A model generated the notes under the pieces. It saw nothing but the letters and a program-made list of their open reading frames with translations. It was not told the DNA's origin and ran no database searches. DNA of 64,000 bases from assembly GCF_008000755.1 (NCBI RefSeq), contig NZ_CP041690.1:2481260-2545259 (forward strand), in the 5' to 3' direction. Position numbers and translations under genes: made by a program. Source of the stretch: Youhaiella tibetensis. GTDB taxonomy: Bacteria > Pseudomonadota > Alphaproteobacteria > Rhizobiales > Devosiaceae. Shown piece after piece: positions 38,663 to 47,185 of the stretch (position 1 is the first letter of the stretch; each line of letters opens with the position of its first letter).

Positions 38663-39841
38663 ATGAACCAGCCCTTTCTCCAGAGACTAGCCCCGACGTC
38701 GGCCCTTCGCACGCTGGCGCCCGGCGCAAACCCGCGCGTGACCAATGTCGAGCTGTTTTTCGACCTGGTTTACGTGTTCACCATCATCCAGCTCTCGCAC
38801 TTCCTCTTGGAGCACACCTCCTGGCTCGGCGCGCTGGAGGCGGTGACGCTCTTCGCGGCCGTGTGGTGGGCCTGGAACTACACTTCCTGGGCCACGAACT
38901 GGCTGAACCCGGATCATCCGAGCGGACGGGTGCTGATGGTGGTCCTGATGGGCTGCGCCCTGCTGATGGCCATTGCCATGCCCGAGGCCTTCTCGTCGCG
39001 CGCGGGGCTGTTCGTGGGCGCCTATGTGGCCATGGGGGTGATCCGCGCCGGATACATGGCCATCGTCTTCCGCGGCCAGACCATGGGGCGCAACTACGCC
39101 CAGCTTTGCGCATGGAGCGCGATTTCGGGCCTCTTCTGGATCGCCGGCGCGCTGCTGCCGGAGACGCGCCTGCCGCTCTGGATCGTGGCGGTGCTGATCG
39201 ATTACGCCGCCCCCTATGTCGGCTTCTGGCTGCCGGGCCTGGGTGCAACGCCGATGTCGACCTGGCCGCTGCGCGGACTGCACCTGCTGGAACGAAATCA
39301 GCAGGTCTTCATCATCGCCCTGGGTGAATCGATCCTGCTGCTCGGCGGGCTGCTGGTCGGCCACGAGCTCAGCGCGGAAATCGCCACGGCGGCCGCCATC
39401 GGCTTCCTGCTGATCGTGACGCTCTGGTGGATCTACTTCGTCCATCTCGCCGAAATGGGCGAACACCGCTTCGCCCATGCCGGCGATCACACCCGCTTTG
39501 CTCGCGCCGGCCTGGCCTACGCACACGGCATCATGGTCGGCGGAACGATCGTGGTGGCGGTCGCCATCGAGTTGATCGTGGCTCATCCGACCGAGGCGAT
39601 TCATGCCCCGGTGGCGCTCATCGCGGCGGCCGGACCGGCGATCTTCCTCCTGGGCGCCGTACTCTTCCAGCGCATCATGGCCGACACCATTCCACTCGCC
39701 TACCCTGCCACTATCGTGGCGGTGGCGATCTGGAGCTGGCTCGCCTACACCCTGCACCTTTCCGGCCTCTGGCTCGGTGCCGGCATCCTGATCATCATGA
39801 TGGTGCTGGCCGCCTTCAGCCGCGGACACGAGGCAGCGTGA
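38663..39841 (+). CDS. Low-temperature-requirement A (LtrA) family membrane protein
   Basis: A 392-residue polytopic membrane protein. The family opening is RVTNVELFFDLVYVFTIIQLSHFLLEH, followed by AVWWAWNYTSWATNWLNPD and a late LHLLERNQQVFIIALGESILLLGG, all LtrA marks. About ten to eleven hydrophobic helices are visible. LtrA was first noted in Listeria for growth in the cold, but its molecular function is not established. It overlaps the downstream channel gene by one base (TGATG), so the two are probably made together. No good ribosome site precedes ATG 38663. Confidence 0.85.
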   Translation: MNQPFLQRLAPTSALRTLAPGANPRVTNVELFFDLVYVFTIIQLSHFLLEHTSWLGALEAVTLFAAVWWAWNYTSWATNWLNPDHPSGRVLMVVLMGCALLMAIAMPEAFSSRAGLFVGAYVAMGVIRAGYMAIVFRGQTMGRNYAQLCAWSAISGLFWIAGALLPETRLPLWIVAVLIDYAAPYVGFWLPGLGATPMSTWPLRGLHLLERNQQVFIIALGESILLLGGLLVGHELSAEIATAAAIGFLLIVTLWWIYFVHLAEMGEHRFAHAGDHTRFARAGLAYAHGIMVGGTIVVAVAIELIVAHPTEAIHAPVALIAAAGPAIFLLGAVLFQRIMADTIPLAYPATIVAVAIWSWLAYTLHLSGLWLGAGILIIMMVLAAFSRGHEAA

Positions 39842-40503
39842 TGACGGCGCCATTGGCTCAGACGCGCGGGGTTCAGGTCAACGTCGCCCTCCTCGTCGGT
39901 ATCCTGCTGCACAATCTGACCTACCCCCTCTCCAATGCAGGGGGTGTCTGGCCGGCGCTGTTCTATCTCTTTTACGCAGCGATCTTCGTGGTGGCCACAT
40001 GGGCGCTCACCGCCGACATCAGGCTGCGAAGCCTCGTCGGACTGACCGGATTGCTCGTGCTGGTAGCGGGGCTCGCCAACTCCTATGCGCCGAGCAACTT
40101 CGCTGCCCTGGCGGTGTTCGTCACCTCGATCGCCTATCTGGGGTCGATGTGCCTCGTCCTGGCCCTCTATACTTTCGGCGCCAAGACCGTGATGGGCGAT
40201 GTGGTTCTCGCCGCGACTTCGCTCTACCTCATGATCGGGCTGACGTTCGCGGCCGTGCTGGCGCTGATCGAATGGCTGGCCCCCGGCTCTTTCGTGGCCA
40301 ATTCGGGCGCGCCGCTCACCTGGCAGCAATCGGTCTATTTCAGCTACGTGACGCTGACCACGCTGGGGTATGGCGACATCACCCCGGTCGGGTTCTACGC
40401 ACAGTCCTTCGTCTCCTTCGAGGCGGTGCTCGGGGTGCTCTATACGGTCATCCTGCTCTCGCGCCTCGTCGGGCTGCACGCCTCGGGCGGCAAGGCGCAG
40501 TAG
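39841..40503 (+). CDS. Two-pore-helix potassium channel (Ion_trans_2)
   Basis: A 220-residue membrane protein ending in a K+ channel pore module. The selectivity filter TLTTLGYGDITPV lies near residues 177-189, between the hydrophobic segments LYLMIGLTFAAVLALIEWL and VSFEAVLGVLYTVILLSRLVGL. Four further hydrophobic segments precede it, so the topology may be six-helix-like without the charged S4. No RCK/TrkA-N regulatory domain is attached. It starts on the LtrA stop, and the pair suggests a linked role in membrane potential or stress response. Gating is unknown. Confidence 0.87.
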   Translation: MTAPLAQTRGVQVNVALLVGILLHNLTYPLSNAGGVWPALFYLFYAAIFVVATWALTADIRLRSLVGLTGLLVLVAGLANSYAPSNFAALAVFVTSIAYLGSMCLVLALYTFGAKTVMGDVVLAATSLYLMIGLTFAAVLALIEWLAPGSFVANSGAPLTWQQSVYFSYVTLTTLGYGDITPVGFYAQSFVSFEAVLGVLYTVILLSRLVGLHASGGKAQ

Positions 40504-40545
40504 CGTCGCGGGCCTCGTTCACGCAGGCGTCACATCGCGGGCGCA

Positions 40546-40571
40546 AAGCTCGACGTCATGACGTCGAGCTT
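40546..40571. promoter_or_regulatory. Perfect 26-base palindrome spanning the TetR start codon
   Basis: The half AAGCTCGACGTCA (40546-40558) is followed immediately by its exact reverse complement (40559-40571). The dyad centre falls inside the ATG start codon at 40558. It may be the autoregulatory operator of the TetR-family protein. In mRNA it could fold into a stem that hides the start codon. No Shine-Dalgarno sequence is visible upstream. Confidence 0.7.
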
Positions 40572-41229
40572 GACCCAGGAAAGACTGCGCACGGCCTGCG
40601 AGGACCTGCTCCGCGATGCACGCCACCCCGAAGAGGTGACCGTCCGCTCGATCACGCAGCGCGCCGGCACCAATGTGGGAGCGGTCAACTATCACTTCGG
40701 CAGCCTCGAGCAACTGATCCTGTCGGTTGGCGAGCGCGTCTACCTGCGGCTCAATGCCGAGCGGCTGGCGCTGCTGCAGGAGGCCATCCGGCGGGCACAT
40801 CCGGAGCCGGCGAGCGTCGACGACCTCATCGTGGCCCTGGTCGGCCCCTCGATCCGCTGGAGCCTCGATCCGCGCTCGGCCTATAGCGTGCTGCGCCACA
40901 TGACCGCGATTGCGCAATCGAGCGGGCACCCGGAGGTGTTTCGCCCCATGGTCGAAGATATCGACCACCACCTGCAGTTCATTCCGCATTTTCGTCGGAT
41001 TGCTCCCTGGCTCAGCGAAATCGACGTGGGGTTCCGGATTTCATGCCTGCTCGGCGTGCGCTCGCAGATGACGCGCAACCGGCAGCGCACGGCGGAACTG
41101 ACGGGCCACGAACTCGACCTCGGCGACCCGAACGTGGTGATCGCCCAGGTCGTGGCGGCAACCGCCCCGATGTTCACGACGCCGCCTTTTCCACATTCAA
41201 ACACTGTTCCAAACTCGTCACGCCACTGA
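40558..41229 (+). CDS. TetR-family transcriptional regulator (locus A)
   Basis: A 223-residue regulator. The N-terminal helix-turn-helix reads RLRTACEDLLRDARHPEEVTVRSITQRAGTNVGAVNYHFGSLEQLILSV, with the conserved GxxNYHF recognition helix. The ligand-binding helical part contains a conserved-looking SAYSVLRHMTAIAQSSGHPEVFRPM. The start codon lies within the 26-base palindrome. It is 45 bases upstream of metallophosphoesterase A on the same strand and probably regulates locus A. The ligand is unknown, possibly the imported phosphodiester or a product. Confidence 0.87.
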   Translation: MTSSLTQERLRTACEDLLRDARHPEEVTVRSITQRAGTNVGAVNYHFGSLEQLILSVGERVYLRLNAERLALLQEAIRRAHPEPASVDDLIVALVGPSIRWSLDPRSAYSVLRHMTAIAQSSGHPEVFRPMVEDIDHHLQFIPHFRRIAPWLSEIDVGFRISCLLGVRSQMTRNRQRTAELTGHELDLGDPNVVIAQVVAATAPMFTTPPFPHSNTVPNSSRH

Positions 41230-41274
41230 AGCGATGGCGCACTAGGTCTCTCCCCGACACAGGGAGCATGACCC

Positions 41275-42129
41275 ATGGGCGAAACCGTCTTCATACATCT
41301 GACAGACCTGCACGTCGGCAATCCGGCGGTGCCAGACGATCACCTTTTCAGCGACACAGCGGCAACGCTTGCCCGCGTGCTCGCCCTTATCGCCACGATG
41401 GACCAGAAGCCCAGCTTCATCGTCGCGAGCGGCGACCTCACCAATCGCGGCGACGCGGCGAGCTATCGGCAGCTCAAGGCCATCATGGCCGCGACCGACC
41501 TGCCCGTCGTCTACGCCCTGGGCAACCACGATACGCGCCCGGGCTTCTACGAAGGCATGCTCGGCCGCCTCACCGACCCGGAAGCGCCCTACGATCATGC
41601 CCAGGTGGTCGAGGGCGTCCACGTCATCACGCTCGATACCACCACGCCCGGCCATATCGGCGGCAGCATCGAGCCCGACCAGTTCGCCTGGCTGGAAAAC
41701 CAACTCGATGAACACGCCGACCTGCCCAAGCTGATCGTGGCGCACCACCCGCCCGCGCTCGGCGACGCACCACCATGGGATCACTGGCGCACCATCCAGT
41801 TCGACCAGTCGCGCAAGCTGGCCGCGCTGCTCGAAGGGCGCAACATCCTGGCCATCCTCTCCGGCCACGTCCACCACGATCGTTTCTCGGTCTGGCACGG
41901 CATTCCCGTGATCGTCGGCATGGGCCAGCACGCCGCCACCGATATCCTGACCCAGGATGTCCTGCGCATGGTGGAAGGCTCCTCCTTCGGCATCGGCACC
42001 GTCCGCAAATCCGGGCTCACCATGGCCCTGGTGCCGCTGCCGCAGACCCGCTCCGAACTCAACCGCTACGACCTCTCGCTCCTGCGCCAGAAGCAGGAAG
42101 CGGCGCTGGCCGAAGCGACCGCAGGCTGA
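41275..42129 (+). CDS. Calcineurin-like metallophosphoesterase A (CpdA/GpdQ-like)
   Basis: A 284-residue cytoplasmic phosphodiesterase of the class III type. All metal-binding blocks are present: D11-L-H13, G53-D54 in ASGDLTNRGD, G83-N-H-D86, H157-H158 in AHHPPAL, and G197-H-V-H200. These bind two divalent metals. The family covers cAMP phosphodiesterase CpdA and glycerophosphodiesterase GpdQ; the sequence alone does not separate them. There is no signal peptide. Next to a Ugp-family binding protein gene (28 bases downstream) and a phosphatase, hydrolysis of an imported diester is more likely than cAMP signalling. It is close in sequence to metallophosphoesterase B at 44957-45823. Confidence 0.9.
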   Translation: MGETVFIHLTDLHVGNPAVPDDHLFSDTAATLARVLALIATMDQKPSFIVASGDLTNRGDAASYRQLKAIMAATDLPVVYALGNHDTRPGFYEGMLGRLTDPEAPYDHAQVVEGVHVITLDTTTPGHIGGSIEPDQFAWLENQLDEHADLPKLIVAHHPPALGDAPPWDHWRTIQFDQSRKLAALLEGRNILAILSGHVHHDRFSVWHGIPVIVGMGQHAATDILTQDVLRMVEGSSFGIGTVRKSGLTMALVPLPQTRSELNRYDLSLLRQKQEAALAEATAG

Positions 42130-42157
42130 TCTCCCTCTCCCAAGGACCTTTTGTACA

Positions 42158-43456
42158 ATGCTCAAGCACAGACTTTTCAGGACTCTCGTCGCCGCCGCCC
42201 TCGGCGCGACCGCGCTCGCCGGCACCGCCGCCGCGCAGATGGCCGATGCCATCACTGAGCCGGTGACCATCACCTTCTACAATTACAACCTTGCCACCGC
42301 GAGCGCGGGTGCCGACGCAACGCGCGAACTGATCGCCGCGTTCGAAGCCGAGAATCCCAACATCAAGGTCGAGCCGATCGGCGTTCCCTCCAACGAGATC
42401 ATCACGCGCCTTCAGGCAGACATGGCCGCCGGCCAGCAGCCCGACGTGGCGCAGTTAGTGTTCCGCGACCTCATCTATATCGCCAGCGACCTGGGCGGTA
42501 ACGCGCTCGAAGACATGGCCGGGCCGGAGAACTATGCCGCGCTCGTCGACGGCATGATCCCGCGTGGTGTCGAGCTGGGCAAGGTCGACGGCAAGACCTA
42601 CGGCTTGGCCTACACGTTCTCCACGCCCATCCTTTACTACAATGCCGACCTCTTCCGCGCTGCCGGCCTTGACCCGGACAAGCCGCCGCGGACCTGGGAT
42701 AAAGTGAAGGCCGCGGGCGAGGCCATTGCCACCAAGACCGATGCCGCCGGTTTCTTCCCCGGCGCCTACGGTCCCGCCGACGGCACCTTCGTCTACCAGG
42801 CAATCCTGATGTCGAACGGCGGCAAGGTCCGCGACGGCAACACGCTGACCTTCGCCAACCCGGAAGGGATCGAGGCCGTGCAGATGCTGCGCGACATGGT
42901 CAAGAGCGGCGCCCATGCCGATCTAGATGCCAGCAACCCCACCGAGATCATGGCTTCGGGCAAGCTCGGCATGTTCCTCTACACCAGCGCCGTGCAGAAC
43001 AGCTTGTCGAAGGCCTCCGCCGGCAAGTGGGACCTGCGCGTCGCCGCCATGCCGGCCTTCGGGGACAAGCCGACCGCGCCGACCAATTCGGGCAGCGCCC
43101 TCTTCAGCTTCTCCAAGGATCCGGTCAAGCAGCGCGCCTCCTACGAGTTGATGAAGTTCCTGACCTCCAAGTTTGGCTACACCATCATCACCAGCAAGAT
43201 CGGCTACCTGCCGCTCCGTCTCGATATCGTGGATGACCCGCAGTACCTGGGCGCCTGGACCGCGGCGCACCCGCTGATCCGCCCGAACCTGGAGCAGCTC
43301 GACCGCCTCACGCCCAATGTCGCTTTCCCCGGCCCGAACTACCGCCAGGCGGAGGCCATGATGAAAGAGGCAGTGGTCGAGGCCGTGCTCGGCGATGGCG
43401 ACGTCGCCCAGGTCCTCACCACGGCCCAGGAAAACGCACAGAGCCTGATGCCCTGA
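42158..43456 (+). CDS. ABC solute-binding protein A (UgpB family), orphan
   Basis: A 432-residue periplasmic protein. Signal peptide MLKHRLFRTLVAAALGATALAGTAAA, cut before QMADAI. It then reads PVTITFYNYNLATASAGADATRELIAAFEAENPNIKVE, and shares KVDGKTYGLAYTFSTPILYYNADLFRAAGLDPD and ELMKFLTSKFGYTIITSKIGYLPLR with binding protein B at 45838-47127. No permease or ATPase gene lies in locus A, so it probably delivers to the permeases encoded in locus B. The fairly different ligand-site region (PIGVPSNEIITRLQ versus B's VPYSSADGSRIQ) suggests a different ligand range. ATG 42158 follows AAGGA. Confidence 0.9.
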   Translation: MLKHRLFRTLVAAALGATALAGTAAAQMADAITEPVTITFYNYNLATASAGADATRELIAAFEAENPNIKVEPIGVPSNEIITRLQADMAAGQQPDVAQLVFRDLIYIASDLGGNALEDMAGPENYAALVDGMIPRGVELGKVDGKTYGLAYTFSTPILYYNADLFRAAGLDPDKPPRTWDKVKAAGEAIATKTDAAGFFPGAYGPADGTFVYQAILMSNGGKVRDGNTLTFANPEGIEAVQMLRDMVKSGAHADLDASNPTEIMASGKLGMFLYTSAVQNSLSKASAGKWDLRVAAMPAFGDKPTAPTNSGSALFSFSKDPVKQRASYELMKFLTSKFGYTIITSKIGYLPLRLDIVDDPQYLGAWTAAHPLIRPNLEQLDRLTPNVAFPGPNYRQAEAMMKEAVVEAVLGDGDVAQVLTTAQENAQSLMP

Positions 43457-43464
43457 TCTTCCCC

Positions 43465-43491
43465 GGGGCGCGGGACCAAGGCCCGCGCCCC
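43465..43491 (+). other. Intercistronic hairpin after solute-binding protein A
   Basis: GGGGCGCGGG (43465-43474) and its exact complement (43482-43491) form a 10-bp GC stem with a 7-base loop, 8 bases after the stop. The following CTCTCCCTTCC is not a T-run, so it is more likely an mRNA-stabilising or partial-termination element than a full terminator. Confidence 0.7.
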
Positions 43492-43512
43492 TCTCCCTTC
43501 CAGAGAGCGACC

Positions 43513-44232
43513 ATGCGGCACTGGCACCTTCCCGATACTCACAACGTGCGCGACCTCGGCGGCTATGCGAGAGCCAATGCCGCCCCGACGCAATGGCGCC
43601 GGATTTTCCGCGCCGACAACCTTCACCACCTCGACGCCGCCAGCCGTCAAGCGCTGAGAGAAGCCGGCCTGAGCCTGGTCGTGGACCTGCGCAACGCGCG
43701 CGAAACCGAGGCCGAGCCCAATCCCTTCGCCGACGCGCCCGGTACTGCCTATCGCAACGTTTCGCTTTTCGAAGCGCTGGCCCCCATAGCCATGCTCGGC
43801 AGCCCGTTCGACATGGGGCAGCGCTATCGCGATGCCCTCGACCGGTGCGGCCAACCCATCGTCGAAGTGCTGACGGCATTGGCCGAAGCGCCCGAAGGCA
43901 TCGTGGTCTTCCACTGTACGGCCGGAAAGGACCGCACCGGCATCATTGCGGCACTGGTCCTCGCGCTGGCCGGGGTCAGTGACGACGACATCGCGGCCGA
44001 CTATGCCATGACCGCCCAGGCCACCCCGCTGCTGGCGCGACTGCGTGCCCGCTCGATGGTCCTGGGAGCCGATCCCGAACATGTGGAGCGGGTGTTGGCG
44101 AGCGATGCCGGCACGATGGCCAGCACGCTGCGCCATCTGCGCGACCGTCACGGCGGGGCAGCGGCCTACCTGGCGCGCAACGGGCTCTCCGCCACAACCG
44201 CCGCGCGGCTGGTCGAGCGGCTCTGTCGATGA
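43513..44232 (+). CDS. Tyrosine/serine phosphatase-like protein A (Y_phosphatase3)
   Basis: A 239-residue cysteine phosphatase. The opening THNVRDLGGY is a family mark, and the P-loop HCTAGKDRTG at 134-143 holds the nucleophile C135 and R141. An acid/base residue likely lies in the VVDLRNARETEAEPNPF region. No signal peptide is seen, so it acts in the cytoplasm. These enzymes are annotated as protein tyrosine phosphatases, but some act on lipids or small phosphate esters. In a transport locus it may remove phosphate from the monoester made by the metallophosphoesterase. Its twin is at 48971-49708. Confidence 0.88.
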   Translation: MRHWHLPDTHNVRDLGGYARANAAPTQWRRIFRADNLHHLDAASRQALREAGLSLVVDLRNARETEAEPNPFADAPGTAYRNVSLFEALAPIAMLGSPFDMGQRYRDALDRCGQPIVEVLTALAEAPEGIVVFHCTAGKDRTGIIAALVLALAGVSDDDIAADYAMTAQATPLLARLRARSMVLGADPEHVERVLASDAGTMASTLRHLRDRHGGAAAYLARNGLSATTAARLVERLCR

Positions 44233-44237
44233 GCAGC

Positions 44238-44807
44238 CTAAGCCGCCAGCGCCGACCAGCACATGGCGGCGATGAGATCACGCTCCTCCCCGGTCAGCGG
44301 CGCCGGATCGGTGCGGCGGCGCTTGAGCGTGTTGCGGATGGCGCCACGCATGAAGCTCGCGAGAAGCGTTGGCGGGCCCTGCCGCACCGCACCCGCCGCC
44401 TGCGCCTCCGCGATCATCGCGATGGCATGATCGACCAGGGGACCGAAGATCTTGCCGGCATCCTCCATGGCGATAAGCGGGGTATTGTCGAGATAGTCGA
44501 ACAGCCGGGCCCGCACCGGATCGACCCAGATGAAGTCGATGTAGAGGGCGATGTAGCTGCGCACCCGCGCCTCGGGCGACTGACCGGGCTCGGCGGGCGT
44601 GGAGAGGCTCTCGGTCATTTCCTCGGCCACGCGGCCATAGACCCCGCGCACCAGCGCTTCCTTGGAGTCGAAGTAGTTGTAGAGCGAGCCGGTCGCGACG
44701 CCGGCCTCCTCGGCAATCGCGGCCATCGAGCATTGCAGGCCATCGCGAACGATCAACTGCGAGGCTGCCTGCAGGATGCGCTCATGCTTGTCGGGGACGG
44801 AGTCCAT
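44238..44807 (-). CDS. TetR-family transcriptional regulator (locus B)
   Basis: A 189-residue regulator, not closely similar to the locus A TetR. The N-terminal helix-turn-helix is ERILQAASQLIVRDGLQCSMAAIAEEAGVATGSLYNYFDSKEALVRGVY. The C-terminal helical domain includes YIDFIWVDPVRARLFDYLDNTPLI. It faces away from metallophosphoesterase B; the 149 bases between them contain the inverted repeat at 44812-44829. This places it as repressor of itself and probably of locus B. Its stop is only 5 bases from the convergent phosphatase A gene. Ligand unknown. Confidence 0.9.
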   Translation of the reverse strand: MDSVPDKHERILQAASQLIVRDGLQCSMAAIAEEAGVATGSLYNYFDSKEALVRGVYGRVAEEMTESLSTPAEPGQSPEARVRSYIALYIDFIWVDPVRARLFDYLDNTPLIAMEDAGKIFGPLVDHAIAMIAEAQAAGAVRQGPPTLLASFMRGAIRNTLKRRRTDPAPLTGEERDLIAAMCWSALAA

Positions 44808-44811
44808 AAAC

Positions 44812-44829
44812 TGAATGAACCGTCATTCA
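44812..44829. promoter_or_regulatory. Inverted repeat operator of the locus B TetR
   Basis: TGAATGA-accg-TCATTCA is a perfect 7-bp inverted repeat located 5 bases upstream of the TetR ATG, between the divergent TetR and metallophosphoesterase B genes. TetR-family dimers typically bind such sites and control both directions. Confidence 0.65.
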
Positions 44830-44956
44830 CTTGTCATGCAGCGAAGCTACCTAGGCGATCGTTCCGGTGCAAGAGCCAAAAATCACGGCCCGCCCCGGCG
44901 AGACTTTCGACTGGATCCGGCGCCCCGCGCGCCGGTCGCTGCCACAGGAGGGCGCC

Positions 44957-45823
44957 ATGTCCGACCCCGTTACCTTCGTCCATCTGACCGATCTGCATGT
45001 GGGCAATCCCGCAGTCGCGGACGACCATCTCTATTCCGATACCTCGGCCACGCTTGAGGCCATTCTGGCCGACGTGAAGAAGCTGGTGCCGCAGCCGAGC
45101 TTCATCGTCGCGAGCGGCGACCTGACCAATCGGGGCGACGAGGCGAGCTACAACGAGCTCAAGCGCATCCTCGCCGATGCCGAACTCGGCATGCCGGTGC
45201 TCTTCGCCCTGGGCAACCACGACCGCCGCGACGGCTTCTACCCGGCCATGCTGGCGCGCACCGAGGGTGTCGACGCGCCCTATGATCATGCCCAGGTGAT
45301 CGACGGCATCCACGTCATCGTCATCGACTCGAGCGTCCCCAACAAGATCGGCGGCAGCTTCGAGCCGGGCCAGCTCGATTGGCTCAAGGCCGAGCTCGAC
45401 CGTCACGCCGACCTGCCCAAGCTCCTGGTGATGCACCACGCCCCGGCCCTCGACGCCAATCCGGACATGGAATGGGAATCGCTCTCGATCGCCGACACCG
45501 AGGCGTTGCGCCAGGCCATCCAGGGCAAGAACGTGATCGGCATCCTTTCGGGCCACATCCACTTCGACCGCGTCAGCAACTGGCATGGCGTTCCCGTCGT
45601 GGTCGGCATCGGCCAGCATGCGGCCACCGACGTGCTCTGGCTTCATGAAGGCCTGCGCATGCTCGAAGGCGCCTCCTTCGCCATCGGCACGCTGCGCCCC
45701 TCCGGCCTCTCCATCACCTTTGCCCCCCGCCCCGCGACCCGCCAAGAGCTCCACAGCTTCACCTTCAAGGGCATGGCCGAGGTGCTCAAGAAATACGAAG
45801 CCGGCAACGTGGCCGCCGAGTGA
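44957..45823 (+). CDS. Calcineurin-like metallophosphoesterase B (CpdA/GpdQ-like)
   Basis: A 288-residue paralog of the enzyme at 41275. ATG 44957 follows AGGAGGG. Metal-binding blocks match one for one: DLHVGNP near residue 12, ASGDLTNRGD, LGNHDRRDGFY, LLVMHHAPAL and LSGHIHFDR. Long stretches such as DLHVGNPAVADDHLYSDT are nearly identical to enzyme A, so the two arose by duplication. Differences cluster in the region AEGV/TEGVDAPYDHAQVIDGIHVIVIDSSVPNKIGG, near the substrate side. Its stop is 14 bases before ATG 45838 of the binding-protein gene. Confidence 0.9.
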   Translation: MSDPVTFVHLTDLHVGNPAVADDHLYSDTSATLEAILADVKKLVPQPSFIVASGDLTNRGDEASYNELKRILADAELGMPVLFALGNHDRRDGFYPAMLARTEGVDAPYDHAQVIDGIHVIVIDSSVPNKIGGSFEPGQLDWLKAELDRHADLPKLLVMHHAPALDANPDMEWESLSIADTEALRQAIQGKNVIGILSGHIHFDRVSNWHGVPVVVGIGQHAATDVLWLHEGLRMLEGASFAIGTLRPSGLSITFAPRPATRQELHSFTFKGMAEVLKKYEAGNVAAE

Positions 45824-45837
45824 ACGGAACCCGCACG

Positions 45838-47127
45838 ATGAACCGCAAATCCTTCCTCCTTGGCGCCCTGGCGCTCACCCTCGCCGGCCCGGCCCTGGCC
45901 CAGACCATGGCGCCCAGCGTCGACCAGCCGGTGACGATCACCTTCTACAACTACAACCTGGGCAGCGCCGGCATCGGCGCCGAGGCCACCAAGAAACTCC
46001 TCAACGAGTTCATGGCCGAGCATCCCAACATCACCGTCGAGGGCGTGCCCTATTCGAGCGCCGATGGCAGCCGCATCCAGGCGGACCTCGCCGCCGGCCT
46101 GCCCGTGGACATGGTGCAGACCGTGTTCAGCGACCTCGACTTCGCCGTTCATAATTGGGGTGCCAAGGCGCTCGAGGACATCGCTCCCGCCGACGAGATG
46201 GCCGCCCATTTCGAGGGCATGAGCCCGAACGGCCTCAAGCTCGGCGTCCTCGACGGCAAGACCTACGGCCTCGCTTACACCTTCTCAACGCCCATCCTTT
46301 TCTACAACGCCGACCTCTTCCGCCAGGCAGGCCTCGACCCCGACAGCCCGCCCAAGACCTGGGCCGCCGTCAAGGACGCCGCCATCGCCATCAAGGAAAA
46401 GACCGGCAAGGAAGGCTTTGCGGCAGGCATCACCGGCCCCAGCGCCGCCGACTGGCTGTTCCAGGGCGTCGTCCGCTCCAATGGCGGCGAAGTCATCTCG
46501 CGCGACCGCAAGACGCTCAAGTTCGGCGAACCCGAAGCGATCGAGGCCGTCGCCATGCTGCGCGACCTCCACGATGCCGGCGTCTACGAGAACCTCGATA
46601 TCTCGGGCGCCATGGAAGGCATGGCCGCCGGCAATGTCGGCATGTACCTCCAGACCAGCGCCGTCCAGGGTGTGCTGGTGGCCGGCGCCAAGGACAAGTT
46701 CGACCTGCGCGCTTCCACCATGCCGAGCTTTGGCGACAAGCCCGTGCGGCCGAACAATTCCGGCTCCGCGCTCACCATCCACACCGCCGACCCGGTCAAG
46801 CAGCGCGCGGCCTGGGAACTGATGAAGTTCCTCACCTCCAAGCACGGCTACACCATCATCACCTCCGAGATCGGCTACCTGCCGCTGCGGACCGACATCG
46901 TGGACGACCCGCAATACCTGGGTGACTGGGTCAAGAGCCATCCGCTCGTGCAGCCCAATCTCGAGCAGCTCGCCGTGCTCGAGCCGTGGGACCCGATGCC
47001 GGGCCCGAACTACCGCCAGATCGTCAAGACCATGATGGACGCCGTGGAAATGTCCGTCTTCGGCGGCGCCGACGTCGCGGCCACCATGGCCGATGCCCAG
47101 GCGAACGCCCAGGCGCTCATGCCCTGA
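45838..47127 (+). CDS. ABC solute-binding protein B (UgpB family)
   Basis: A 429-residue periplasmic protein. Signal peptide MNRKSFLLGALALTLAGPALA. The mature part PVTITFYNYNLGSAGIGAEATKKLLNEFMAEHPNITVE parallels binding protein A. A GTG at 45820 overlapping the previous stop (GTGA) is an alternative start six codons longer, but ATG 45838 gives the better signal peptide. It is followed by a strong hairpin and then two permease genes, so it is the cognate receptor for the locus B importer. The ligand is inferred to be a phosphodiester because of the enzymes on either side. Confidence 0.91.
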   Translation: MNRKSFLLGALALTLAGPALAQTMAPSVDQPVTITFYNYNLGSAGIGAEATKKLLNEFMAEHPNITVEGVPYSSADGSRIQADLAAGLPVDMVQTVFSDLDFAVHNWGAKALEDIAPADEMAAHFEGMSPNGLKLGVLDGKTYGLAYTFSTPILFYNADLFRQAGLDPDSPPKTWAAVKDAAIAIKEKTGKEGFAAGITGPSAADWLFQGVVRSNGGEVISRDRKTLKFGEPEAIEAVAMLRDLHDAGVYENLDISGAMEGMAAGNVGMYLQTSAVQGVLVAGAKDKFDLRASTMPSFGDKPVRPNNSGSALTIHTADPVKQRAAWELMKFLTSKHGYTIITSEIGYLPLRTDIVDDPQYLGDWVKSHPLVQPNLEQLAVLEPWDPMPGPNYRQIVKTMMDAVEMSVFGGADVAATMADAQANAQALMP

Positions 47128-47132
47128 CCATT

Positions 47133-47159
47133 CGGCCCGCCGGCAATGTCGGCGGGCCG
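47133..47159 (+). other. Intercistronic hairpin after solute-binding protein B
   Basis: CGGCCCGCCG (47133-47142) and its exact complement (47150-47159) form a 10-bp stem with a 7-base loop between the binding protein and permease genes, 5 bases after the stop. No T-run follows. It is in the same place as the hairpin after the UgpB-type gene at 26909. Confidence 0.7.
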
Positions 47160-47185
47160 CACTCCCAAGAGAAAGGAGCGCGACA

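Noticed and set aside
41275-42129. Metallophosphoesterase A as cAMP phosphodiesterase CpdA
   Set aside because: The fold is compatible, but a pair of such enzymes within transport operons with binding proteins and phosphatases argues for nutrient diester hydrolysis; sequence alone cannot exclude cAMP activity.
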